NCBI GenBank assembly: GCA_016839745.1
Contig: JAEOTS010000025.1
Coordinates: 1-64,000, forward strand
Length of the DNA: 64,000 nt
Reading direction: 5' to 3'
Source of the DNA: Promethearchaeota archaeon
Lineage (GTDB): Archaea > Asgardarchaeota > Lokiarchaeia > Sigyniarchaeales > SOKP01
Positions 40,501 to 47,665 of the stretch are shown here, in pieces (within the stretch, counting starts at the first letter, position 1; each line of letters begins with the position of its first letter). The notes under the pieces are model-generated. The model was given only the letters and a program-made list of their open reading frames with translations, made no database searches and was not told where the DNA came from. Position numbers and translations under genes: made by a program.

Positions 40501-42430
40501 TGCCCTCTCCCGTGCATTTACTTGCGTTTTTAAAATATTGCCATTCTTGATTACCATCTAAATATATCGTTTGTGGGGCAATCGCACTATTTTGGGTAAC
40601 ACCACGAAAATCTAAAATTTCCATAGCGTTCGATTGAAATCCAAGAATACGGCTCCGATAGGCATCATAATTGCGCGTGACGAAACAAAATGCCCATGGC
40701 ATATCTTCTTCTACAAGAATTTCTTGAATCCTATTGTAATATGATTCTCTTATATTTTGATTGGTTTCGAATAATGCTGCTTCCATTAAAAGTTGTACAT
40801 TATCCCATAGATTAAACGGATCTCTACCAGATTCTATCGCTGCCCAATAGCCATTATACATACCATTATTCCAACTACTAAGATCAAGTGTTCTATTGGT
40901 TAACATACTATTGATATAATTACTTGGGTCATTATAGTCATGCCCCCAACCCATCCAGAAGAGTTGCAGCATCTTCCAGCCATCCACTCCTAAAATAAAC
41001 AATCTATCTAGATATTCTGACCAGGTCATACCAGCATCAGTAACTTCGATACCAATTTTATCAAGATTATTTTGTAATAAAGGTAAAATATCTTCTCGAA
41101 ATGAGTTGCCTATATTATAGGTATAATTGTAAGTCTCGAATGATGCGGCAGACCATAGAGCCTCATCACTTCCGGGATAAGTTGTATCCCAAGCTACTCC
41201 AAAACCCATACTTTGCATTATTTCTCTTGCTTTAGAAACATTATATGTTGCTACATCAAGCGACCAGTTAGCGAATATTATACTTTCAGGAAGAGGAGAC
41301 TCTAATCTCAGTGCGTTTCCTTCACGTAATTCATTAAGAATATAAGAATAGTTAATAGCATAAGAAATTGCGTTTCTAAAAGTAACATTGATATAATAAT
41401 TACTCATTACAAGAGGCGAAATTACTGTCCCCTGTCCAGCGTCAATTAACGTAATATCAGGATCAGCATCAAGAGTAGAAAACATTGAGGAATATGGATT
41501 AAGTATTAAGTCGACTTCACCTGATAACAATGCGTTGTTTCTGTCTACTGCATCTGGAATAATGGAAAATTTAAGGATTGTAATATTTGCTTTTCCTGCC
41601 CAATAATTCTCAAAAGCGTGAAATTTTACTTCATCATCGGGTATATAATGGTCATAAACAAACGGCCCTGTACCGACTAGAGTTCCAGTAGTGATATTAA
41701 TATACTCAAATTGAGGTGTAGATGTGGGAGATAAAATATATGATCCAGGAAAGCATAATAATGCCTCGAATGGTCCATATGGCTTATTCAACTCGAATCT
41801 AATTGTATATTCATCGATAATAACAGTGTCACTAATAATAGGGAAAGTAGTTCCGAGATCAGGATCAAAATATTCATAAAGTGTAGCTGCGGTAGCCATA
41901 GAATTATTTATAAAATATTTTAACCTTTCAAAAGTAAATTTTACTGCTGTTGCGTTAAATTTAGTTCCATCGTGAAAAATCACATTAGGTCGAAGGGACA
42001 CGGTATACCATGTGTCTGTAGAATTAATCATCCATGTACCTTTTGATGTTGCTAAACGGGGTATAATCTGTAAATTTTGATCGGTTAAATTGTATGTGAA
42101 TAAACCTTCGCAAACTTGATCTATCACATTATATGAATTAGAATCCCAAGAGTTTTGAGGATCAAGATCATATGGACCAGCCTGAGTACCAAATACTAAC
42201 TTAAATATATTATTATCTTGATTACTAGAGTTGAGATCTTTATCGTAAGAAATTAGTCCCTCTCTAGTTTTAGCATTTATATTTATATTCGAATTTATTA
42301 TGAAATTTGAAAAAAATATAATTAAGAGGAAAAATAAAATTAAAACTCGTTTTAATTTCTTATTGAATTTTATTGAATATGATTTACCTTTTATATTCCT
42401 ATATAGACGAATATTGACTTTGGATTTCAT
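31571..42430 (-). CDS. Giant surface receptor-like protein: N-terminal membrane segment, SBP_bac_5, NosD, SBP_bac_5, NosD, ~15 Ig-like repeats, NosD, TM, helical/wHTH linker, TIR-like domain
   Basis: SBP: FKLVFGTQAGPYDLDPQ...FHDGTKFNATAVKFTFERL (second copy FKIVFGTAYGPFDLDPH...); NosD/Asgard linker NYWDDYGGVDANDDGIGDSPYLIPG; TM LIVIIMTVVSIISIAGVSFVVV then positive charges; TIR ELNIFISYSTLDIDHF...YDVFVLFCSENSMKSASVKDEWQ. Confidence 0.9.
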   Translation of the reverse strand: MKSKVNIRLYRNIKGKSYSIKFNKKLKRVLILFFLLIIFFSNFIINSNININAKTREGLISYDKDLNSSNQDNNIFKLVFGTQAGPYDLDPQNSWDSNSYNVIDQVCEGLFTYNLTDQNLQIIPRLATSKGTWMINSTDTWYTVSLRPNVIFHDGTKFNATAVKFTFERLKYFINNSMATAATLYEYFDPDLGTTFPIISDTVIIDEYTIRFELNKPYGPFEALLCFPGSYILSPTSTPQFEYINITTGTLVGTGPFVYDHYIPDDEVKFHAFENYWAGKANITILKFSIIPDAVDRNNALLSGEVDLILNPYSSMFSTLDADPDITLIDAGQGTVISPLVMSNYYINVTFRNAISYAINYSYILNELREGNALRLESPLPESIIFANWSLDVATYNVSKAREIMQSMGFGVAWDTTYPGSDEALWSAASFETYNYTYNIGNSFREDILPLLQNNLDKIGIEVTDAGMTWSEYLDRLFILGVDGWKMLQLFWMGWGHDYNDPSNYINSMLTNRTLDLSSWNNGMYNGYWAAIESGRDPFNLWDNVQLLMEAALFETNQNIRESYYNRIQEILVEEDMPWAFCFVTRNYDAYRSRILGFQSNAMEILDFRGVTQNSAIAPQTIYLDGNQEWQYFKNASKCTGEGTISDPYVIEDLVIDGQNESVSCIFIENSEVYFRIENCTLFNSADAGIKLLNASNGQIIGNNCSNNGVGIHLFNLNTNFTITGNNVNNNVQYGMNVNNSNSILIYNNSFISNNINAFESLISNSWDNGSLGNFWDDYPGVDENDDGMGDTSYPISGPTVSQDNFPIWDDGIDQGDDIFKIVFGTAYGPFDLDPHVAYDTVSFDVIYQVCEGLFKYKISDPNLPVIPNLATSMGTWMINSTDTWYTVSLRSNVIFHDGTKFNATAVKFSFDRLAYFINNTMAYAAELYQYYDPDVSMYFPIINDTVIVDEYTIRFELNKPYGVFDNLLCFPGSYILSPISTPQFAAINTTTGDLIGTGPFVYDHYLPDNEVKFHAFENYWAGKANVSILKFSIIPDAVDRNNALLSGEVDLLVDPLTSMFSTFDADPDITLFNAGQSMIVQYLGMNNQIINNTWRKAISYAINYSYIIDELYGGNAVRLKSPIPENMPYANWSFDVAIYNITQAREIMQSMGFGIGWDANYPGMDEALWSAASFRTFNYTYNIGNTLRENILPLLQNNLDKIGIEVTDEGMTWTDYFYRLVEIPPYTRNMLELFWMGWGPDYVDPSNYINPHFTNRSIAYNGVQYNGYTAAMGAGRDPFDPWANVQLLMEAALFETDPNARKVFYERIQQLLVEDDMPWAYGCIPYNYDAYRSHILGFQSNALGILSFYDVTQDSAIAPQTIYLEGNQEWQYFKDAGKCTGQGTSSDPYVIEDLAINAQNNSVSCIYIENSDVYFRIENCTVFNSTRAGIELVNVTNSLSTRNNCSNNSRGIYLGRSVNNSISGNNSISGNYYGIWISECNNNNITGNTLNSNNFGIVSLYSNNNSITGNTINSNWFPTGFGIGILLNSSSNIISNNIVNNYDLYGIYLFENIDNVISGNTINNTINYGFFLTEANYSLIFNNLIIGNGINALDNGTNNDWDNGTIGNYWDDYGGVDANDDGIGDSPYLIPGTAGSQDNFPIWDDGIESVPTVVINAPISNSLFGITSPNFNVEINDTDGVDTMWYTLDGGLTNITFIANGTIDQIEWNKLANGTVLITFYVNGTLGKLASAAVLVRKDIVAPDIIIISPLSNELFGVLTPTYIVEITDINGIDVMWYTLDGGLTNITFITNGTIDQIEWDNQVNGTITVIFYTNDTVGNLASNSVVVRKDVEIPDININSPLLNELFGSLAPSFDVEISDINGIDMMWYTLDGGLTNITFIANGTIDQTEWDNRVNGTVTITFYANDTIGNLAFNSVAVRKDIELPNIIINSPLPNELFGVIAPTFNVEITDINGIDTMWYTLDGGLTNITFITNGTIYQTEWDAQGNGTLTINFYANDTIGNLAFNSVVILKDIELPNIFIISPLPNELFGSLAPTFTVEITDINGIDTMWYTLDGGLTNITFITNGTIDQTEWDAQSNGTVTITFYANDTVGNLASNSVIVRKDIELPDIFINSPLPNELFGSLAPIFSVEISDINGIDTMWYTLDGGLTNITFITNGTIDQTEWDNRVNGTVTINFYANDTIGNLASNSVIVRKDIELPDIIINSPLPNELFGVIAPTFNVEITDINGIDTMWYTLDGGLINITFIANGNIDQIEWDAQGNGTITITFYGNDTLGNLAFNSVVVRKDIEAPNIFIISPLPNELFGSLAPTFTVEIADINGIDTMWYTLNGGLTNITFITNGTIDQTEWDAQSNGTVTITFYANDTIGNFDSSSVVVRKDIEVPNINIISPLPNELFGSLAPSFTVEITDINGIGAMWYTLDGGITNVTFITNGTIDQTEWDAQSNGTLTIIFYANDTVGNLASSSVVVRKDIELPNIIINFPLPNELFGALAPNFTVEISDINGIDTMWYTLDGGLTNITFIANGTIDQTEWDAQGNGTVTITFYGNDTLGNLASNSLVVRKDILSGPTILINTPASNNLFGYTSPNYNVEITAINIVDTMWYTLDGGITNITFITNGTIDQTEWDALSNGTVTIIFYANDTLGNIASNSVVVRKDIEIPNITINSPIPNELFGPLPPTFNVEISDINGVDMMWYTLDGGFINITFTINGTIDPIEWDNQANGTVTITFYANDTVGNLASNSVVVRKDIQLPNIFIISPILNELFGILAPNFNVIITAINGIDTMWYTLDGGLTNIIFITNGSIDQTEWDAQVNGTVTITFYGNDTLGNLASNSIVVRKDILSGPTILINTPITNSLFRYNPPIFNVEISNVNGIDSMWYTLDGGLTNITFIANGTIDQAEWDALGNGTVIIRFYANNTLGTLSFMDIMVGKDIEIPVITIHNPILDETFQLSSPEFNLSITEGNLDLTWYSLSNDTYITGNYTFSDLTGKIDQGLWDNFITGPIETIFIHFYAADLVGNIGYQNVSIKKVPDYVVLETTTIDDTGAGNYTWDQAEAQEWCFGSGTWNDPYIIEFLVIDGQNTGSNLIIRNSIAFFIVRYSILHNSGGGFNDAGLKLEHVSNAILINLDCSNNNGHGVCLYDCENITILESNMNHNKLAGIFLNESRLISIINNTETISYNRWGIYLLLSHSNIISGSFLGSNQFGLFFKQSNNNSITENYFYLNDEAYVEEDSFGNTFQGNTVITKPDYLIVIIMTVVSIISIAGVSFVVVRKRVIIPKKGREIKVYDKKKIKIEQKLHNRLLTVDHLIEEKSVKDALKDLEEIKDLCKVYGLFEMLNECDEKITQCNSKHLEMINIIKRIVLNLATKFARLEITDISEQTGISDDDFIIEVLQEMIQNNEINGEYFSKSKAVAFDKQSNIEQIKQFIKIYREWEMLNLDRDDSDLLLEEVRSQEIKPKAIVSKLLPEKFKELNIFISYSTLDIDHFQILSVIKSLEEYPEIDKVMYWESDKAQKVADYTEFMDETLKEYDVFVLFCSENSMKSASVKDEWQVAFEKRKKDLITIIPVYEKLDDIPTILGHFLNVKYDKKQFNIFIKNLYQEIMRSRGNKFFK
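33330..37490 (-). repeat. Tandem 276-bp (92-aa) coding repeats, 14 clear plus 1 degenerate
   Basis: Unit P(N/D)I.I.SPLPNELFG.LAPTF.VEI.DINGIDTMWYTLDGGLTNITFITNGTIDQTEWDAQ.NGT.TI.FYANDT.GNLASNSVVVRKDIE; antisense ORFs at 34005, 34281, 35112, 35388, 35664, 35940 confirm a 276-bp period. Confidence 0.95.
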
Positions 42431-42512
42431 TTTATCAAATTATGTCTTTGTATAGAAAGAATTGAAGTCTTGGAATTCTTTTAGAATCAATATTAACTAA
42501 ATATATAATGAC

Positions 42513-42560
42513 TAATGATAAATAGGATGTTCATCTTTTTAAGACTTTATCTTTTTGACA
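42513..42560 (-). promoter_or_regulatory. Conserved upstream element of the giant TIR gene (paired with 44603-44650)
   Basis: taatgataaataggatgttcatctttttaagactttatctttttgaca; 45/48 identical to the element upstream of the 639-aa paralog. Confidence 0.5.
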
Positions 42561-42643
42561 TTTTATTCTAAATTTATTATTTTAAAAACGGTTATTGAAA
42601 TAACTTAAGAATCTAGTATATATTTTTAATAGAAACTTTATAT

Positions 42644-44563
42644 TTAAGCGATTATCTCGGGAATTCTTCTGCCCTTTGAGCGCATAATCTCCTGATAAAG
42701 TTCGGTGGTAAAACTATTAAAATCAGTTTTATCATATTTAACATTTAAAAAGTGACCTAATATTACTGGAATGTGTTCGGCTTGTTCATAAACTGGAATA
42801 ATTGTAACTAATCCCTTTTTCCTTCTCTGGAATGCTGCTTGCCACTCATCTCTTACAGAAACGGATTTCATGGAGTTTTCACTACAAAATAAAACAAACA
42901 CATCGCAATTTTCAAGCATTTTATCCATATATTCTACAATATTTTGTGTACTATCCGCCTCCCAATACATTACTTTGTTAATATCTGGGTATTCTTCTAA
43001 ACTTTTTGCAACTCGTGATATCTGAAAATGATCTGTATCTATAGTGGAATAACTTAAAAAGACATTAAGATCTTTGAATTCATCAGGTTTAGACTTAGAA
43101 ATTATTGCTTTCGATCTTAATTCCCGAGGTAGAATCTCTTCTATTAGAAAGTCCGAATCATCCCTATCAAGGTTATTTTTCTCCCATTCTCCGTACGTTT
43201 TTATGAGGTTCTCAATTTGTTCGATATTCGATTGTTGATCAAAATTAATTCTTTTTGAAAAGTATTCAGCATATACCTCATTATTTTGAATCATATCTTC
43301 TATAACTTCAATAATGAAATCTTCATCATTTATTCCAGTTTTTTCACTAATATCAGTTATTTCTAATCTCGCAAATTTAGTAGCTAAATTTATCACAATT
43401 CTTTTAATTATATTAATCATCTCTAAGTACAAATAATTACAATGTTCAATTTTTTCATCACAATCGTTTATCATTTCAAATAGACCATATACGTTGCATA
43501 AATCCTTAATCTCTTCCAGATTTTTGAGAGCCTCTTTTACATTTTTTTCCCTTATCAAGTAGTCAATAAAGGATAACCTATCATGAAGATTTTCTTCGAC
43601 TTTAATTTTTGTTTTTCCGTCTACTTTCACTTCTCCTCTTTTTTTAGGAATAATTACTCTCTTCCAAATAGTTAGGATACTTACAGCGGATACACCAACT
43701 ATAATAACGATAATTATAATGGTTAAAAGTAATACATTAAATTTCGGTATTATTTCATTATTTTTAAAACTATTATTTTGACTATCTTCAAGATCATAAG
43801 CTTCATTATTTTCCATAAAGATATTTTCAATTATAGAATTATTGCTCGATTGCTTAAGAAATAATCCTAATTGATTATATCCTATAAAGTTTCCACTGAT
43901 GTTGTTATTATGACTCATTAAGAGAAAAATACCCCTTACCTTATTATTGTTCAGATCACTTTCTAATATAGAAATATTCTGAGAGTTATCCAAACAAACC
44001 CCATGGTCTTTGTTGTTTGAGCAATCTATATTAATTAATTTACCATTTGAAACATTTACTAATTTAACTCCCGCATCATTAGCTCCTCCACCAGAATTAT
44101 AGAAAATACTATCTCTTATAATGAAAAACACACTAGAATTTCTAATTATTAAACAACTTGCACCATTCTGACCATCAATTTCTAAGGATTCAATAATATA
44201 AGGATCATTCCAAGTACCAGAGCCATTACACCATTCTTGAGCTTGTGCTTGAGTCCAAGTGTAATCTCCTTCTCCAGTATCGTCAATAATCATCGATTCT
44301 GAAATATAATTATCTGATACTTTAATAATAGAAACATCTTGAGATCCAATATCCTTATTATATGGCAATTGATTGAGTCTAATTGTGAAAATTAAGCAGA
44401 ATAATACCAAGATGAAAAATAGTAATGAAACTCTCTTTAAAGTTAAATTTTTATTTGAATTAATTGAAACTGAATTTTTACTTTTATCCTTAGAGACACT
44501 AGCATTAACTTTAGATTTCATTTTATCAAATTTGGTATTTGTGATAAAGGGATTAAAATCCAA
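42644..44563 (-). CDS. Short paralog of the giant receptor: NosD-like ectodomain, TM, helical/wHTH linker, TIR-like domain
   Basis: TYTWTQAQAQEWCNGSGTWNDPYIIE-type ectodomain, NVLLLTIIIIVIIVGVSAVSIL TM, DLNVFLSYSTIDTDHF...CDVFVLFCSENSMKSVSVRDEWQ. Internal ATG at 44521 aligns with the start of the giant protein (MKSKVN). Confidence 0.9.
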   Translation of the reverse strand: MDFNPFITNTKFDKMKSKVNASVSKDKSKNSVSINSNKNLTLKRVSLLFFILVLFCLIFTIRLNQLPYNKDIGSQDVSIIKVSDNYISESMIIDDTGEGDYTWTQAQAQEWCNGSGTWNDPYIIESLEIDGQNGASCLIIRNSSVFFIIRDSIFYNSGGGANDAGVKLVNVSNGKLINIDCSNNKDHGVCLDNSQNISILESDLNNNKVRGIFLLMSHNNNISGNFIGYNQLGLFLKQSSNNSIIENIFMENNEAYDLEDSQNNSFKNNEIIPKFNVLLLTIIIIVIIVGVSAVSILTIWKRVIIPKKRGEVKVDGKTKIKVEENLHDRLSFIDYLIREKNVKEALKNLEEIKDLCNVYGLFEMINDCDEKIEHCNYLYLEMINIIKRIVINLATKFARLEITDISEKTGINDEDFIIEVIEDMIQNNEVYAEYFSKRINFDQQSNIEQIENLIKTYGEWEKNNLDRDDSDFLIEEILPRELRSKAIISKSKPDEFKDLNVFLSYSTIDTDHFQISRVAKSLEEYPDINKVMYWEADSTQNIVEYMDKMLENCDVFVLFCSENSMKSVSVRDEWQAAFQRRKKGLVTIIPVYEQAEHIPVILGHFLNVKYDKTDFNSFTTELYQEIMRSKGRRIPEIIA

Positions 44564-44602
44564 GAAATCTTTTAAAATCGATATACAAAGTTGTATATTG
44601 AT

Positions 44603-44650
44603 TAATGATAAATAGGATGTTTATCTTTTTAAGGCTTTATTTTTTTGACA
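44603..44650 (-). promoter_or_regulatory. Conserved upstream element of the short TIR paralog
   Basis: taatgataaataggatgtttatctttttaaggctttatttttttgaca; see 42513-42560. Confidence 0.5.
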
Positions 44651-44724
44651 CTATATACTACATTTGTCAATCAAAACATGGTTTAAAAGACAGTATTATT
44701 CAATTGAGAAAGATTACTTAAGAT

Positions 44725-44964
44725 TCTAAATCAGGGGTTTTAGATAACAAATAATTGTAAACATCAGTAATTTCGTCCTTAAAGTAGGCGGCTCTAATCA
44801 TATAAATTATCATTAAGAGTTCTTTTCCTCCCCGCGCTAATTCTGATTCAATATAAAAAATGTGATTAATTGTTTGGTACTTTCTAAAAGTAAATATAAA
44901 AATTCCTTCTTCCTCAGTGAATTCTAGAATTCTACCTAAATCTGGATGTTCTTGAGTATTTAAT
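44725..44964 (-). pseudogene. Fragment duplicated from the 5' part of the GTPase gene at 45950-46993
   Basis: caggggttttagataacaaataattgtaaacatcagtaatttcgtc... is near-identical to 46684 onward; ends abruptly at ggggaacta. Confidence 0.85.
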
Positions 44965-45404
44965 GGGGAACTAATTGTATTAGAGAAAAAAAAGGGTGCA
45001 TTAATGAAGATGATGAATAAAAACTTTATCGCATGTTAGAAGAAGCCAAATTTTTGCTTATAGGTACACCGGTATTTCAAGGTAGTCTTTCAGGGCAGCT
45101 AAAAACTGTATTAGATCGCTGTCGTGGATTAGTCGCTAAAAACCCTAATGTATTTAAGGGTAAATATGGAATTGCGCTTGCAGTGGGGGGAGATCGAAGC
45201 GGAGGTCAAGAAATTGCGATTAGAGGCATCTTAGATTTTTACCAACAAAATCATATAATAACGATTTCTGGAGGCGCATTCGGAGCTAACTTGGGTGCCT
45301 CTTTATGGAGTAGGGATAGAGGTAAGGAAGGAGTTCAAAACGATGAAGTGGGATTAAGAACTATTAGGAAAGTCATAAAAAGATTAGCAGAATTTAAAGA
45401 ATAG
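44965..45404 (+). pseudogene. 5'-truncated FMN reductase copy with in-frame stop
   Basis: Matches 30610-31043; reads CIREKKGCINEDDE-stop where the intact copy reads CIREKKGCINEDDVQ; residual ORF 45033-45404. Confidence 0.85.
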
Positions 45405-45433
45405 AAAAGAAAAATAATAGTACTTATTCTAAC

Positions 45434-45730
45434 TTATTTTACTCCAAAGAGTTTCTTAGCTTCTTTTTCTCTGAGTCCGGAGATACCCCAGAGCTCTTTA
45501 AACCAATATTTTCCGTCCATTATTACAACTGGCGTATTTACAATACACCCATCTGCATCACAGAAAGTTTTGGTGAAATTTTTATCGTGTAATAACTTAT
45601 GTGTGAATTCCTCGTCGTCTATATCACGTTCTATGTATTCGACATCGTGCTTATGAAGCCACTCTTTCAATTCTGCGCACCTATGACAATCAGTTTTTGA
45701 TATTACTATTGGGACTTGCATTTTGCTCAT
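45434..45730 (-). CDS. Glutaredoxin-like protein (intact copy)
   Basis: VPIVISKTDCHRCAELKEWLHKHDVEYIERDIDDEEF; CxxC and thioredoxin fold. Confidence 0.85.
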   Translation of the reverse strand: MSKMQVPIVISKTDCHRCAELKEWLHKHDVEYIERDIDDEEFTHKLLHDKNFTKTFCDADGCIVNTPVVIMDGKYWFKELWGISGLREKEAKKLFGVK

Positions 45731-45949
45731 AATATTTATATCATAACTTCTCTCTGTAAAAAAAGTTTAGCTTCTAATCTATAAATAAGTACAAAAGAAA
45801 TATGATAACAAATCAAATTTACATGAAAATATATTATAAATCATACAAAATTTTCAATCTTAAAATACTTCTTACTTAAGAAGTATGATCTTTATTCCAG
45901 AAAGTGGAAGTCTCCGTATAAATAAGACAAGATTAAATTAAAATGATAA

Positions 45950-46993
45950 TTATATCATTTTTTTTAACAACCAACGAATTGCATTGATAATTTTATCATT
46001 TTCATTAAGAACATTAATAGAGAAATATTCTATAGATAGTCCACACTCTTCTAACTCCACCATGTTGAATTTCTCATAAATCATATTCGAGGTTATTTCC
46101 TCTTTATCGTCAAATTTATTGCCAATAATAAGTATTGGCATAGTATCTCCCTTATCCTGGCATCTATTTAATACCAACTGGAACATTTCAATGGTTTCTT
46201 TAATAGAGTCCTTAGTAGAGGCATTAAAGATTAAGATAAAGCCCTGAGCATTATCTATACAATCTTCATACAAACTAGTTCGTTCATCATCCGTATCCTC
46301 ATCAATACATTCGTACGTCAAAACTTCGATGTTATCAATTATGAAGTCGTAAATTTTGCTAGATAAATCTCGCTTCATATTGTTATTTTTATATTGTAGG
46401 AATTGTATAACCTCCAAATTTTTAACGAGCTCTGTTTTTCCTGCGTTTCTAGGGCCAAAAATATAAATCTTCTTTAAATTTCCTTTATCTAATAAATGAG
46501 TCGTTAAATCTAGCTGTGGGCTCATTTTTTCTAGATATTTGTTGAAGAGCCTAAAGAATTCTTTTTTAAATTTTTTCGATGCTACGCTAAGAGTTTCTTT
46601 TTGATTTACACGATTTTTATGGTTGTGTAGTACTTCTTTGAGTTCTCGAAGATTTTTGAGTTCTGAAGCGTAAGATTCGAGATCAGGGGTTTTAGATAAC
46701 AAATAATTGTAAACATCAGTAATTTCGTCTTTGAAGTAAGCGGCTCTAATCATAAAAGTTATCATTAAGAGTTCTTTTCCCCCTCGCGCAAATTCTGAGT
46801 CAATATAAAAAATGTGATTAATGGTTTGATACTTCCTATAAGTAAAAATAAAATTTCCTTCTAGATCAGTGAAATCCAGAATTCTACCTAAATCGGGGTG
46901 CTCTTGGGTATTCAATGGGGAACTACAATACAAGTTAGTGGGTCCGAGAGTAGTGTCAAAATATGACACACAAAGGATAACCTCTTTTGGCAT
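45950..46993 (-). CDS. Ras/Arf-like small GTPase with N-terminal sensor-like domain (longin/roadblock type, tentative)
   Basis: P-loop GPRNAGKTE, G4 IGNKFD; N-term CVSYFDTTLGPTNLYCSSP. G3 region atypical. Confidence 0.75.
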   Translation of the reverse strand: MPKEVILCVSYFDTTLGPTNLYCSSPLNTQEHPDLGRILDFTDLEGNFIFTYRKYQTINHIFYIDSEFARGGKELLMITFMIRAAYFKDEITDVYNYLLSKTPDLESYASELKNLRELKEVLHNHKNRVNQKETLSVASKKFKKEFFRLFNKYLEKMSPQLDLTTHLLDKGNLKKIYIFGPRNAGKTELVKNLEVIQFLQYKNNNMKRDLSSKIYDFIIDNIEVLTYECIDEDTDDERTSLYEDCIDNAQGFILIFNASTKDSIKETIEMFQLVLNRCQDKGDTMPILIIGNKFDDKEEITSNMIYEKFNMVELEECGLSIEYFSINVLNENDKIINAIRWLLKKMI

Positions 46994-47160
46994 AGGAATA
47001 TTAAACGAAATTTAGTTATATCTAAATTATATTTAAGACATGATTAGTTTTATATCAAATGTTTTTTACTTAAAATTGTATTGATATTAACCAATTATAT
47101 GCTTGAATTTAATAATTTATAAAAATCAAATTTTAATGTTTGTTCCCTATTTCATACTTA

Positions 47161-47610
47161 ATGGATTCTAATTTTAATTCTCGAGATGGCGAGTATAACC
47201 TCGCTTTTAAAAATTTGTTTCATGGCAAGATAATGGAACGTGCATCTGCTGCAAGGCAGATAGGACATTTAAAAGATGGAAGGGCTACGAATTTATTAGT
47301 AAGGGCCTTAAATTCAGAAGAAGACCCAATAGTGATAAATAGGATTATTGAGGCTATGGGTGAAATTAAAGATGCTAAAGCTACCATGGTTATCGTAGAA
47401 TTGTTAAAAAGAGAACTAGAAAAACATGAAACAGACCAAGATAAAAGTCTTCTGTTTTTAATTGTTGAGAGCTTAATGAAAATTGGAGATAAGAGGGCTT
47501 TGGAGCATTTAGGAATTCTTTCAAGATCTTGCGAAAGCGATTTGAAGACCTTCACAGAAGAAGCGATCGAATGTATAGATCCTGAATGGAAGAAAAATCT
47601 CGTAGAATAG
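47161..47610 (+). CDS. HEAT-repeat protein
   Basis: Repeats GRATNLLVRALNSEEDPIVINRIIEAMGEIKDAKATMVIVELL; ATG at 47161 preferred over TTG at 47140. Confidence 0.75.
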   Translation: MDSNFNSRDGEYNLAFKNLFHGKIMERASAARQIGHLKDGRATNLLVRALNSEEDPIVINRIIEAMGEIKDAKATMVIVELLKRELEKHETDQDKSLLFLIVESLMKIGDKRALEHLGILSRSCESDLKTFTEEAIECIDPEWKKNLVE

Positions 47611-47665
47611 TTAAAACCAATAATAATCCTAAATTTATAATTTTAAAAATTAAAAGGTAAAAGAA

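Noticed and set aside
31571-42430. Giant protein as an Opp/Dpp transport binding protein
   Set aside because: No permease/ATPase of the Opp/Dpp type nearby, and a C-terminal TM plus TIR-like domain argue for signalling; transport role is not excluded.
45033-45404. Second functional FMN reductase
   Set aside because: Lacks the N-terminal flavin-binding part and has an upstream in-frame stop; treated as a pseudogene.
30444-45730. Transposon or integrative element carrying the TIR genes
   Set aside because: No transposase, integrase, terminal inverted repeats or target-site duplication visible; flanking duplications are ordinary genes.
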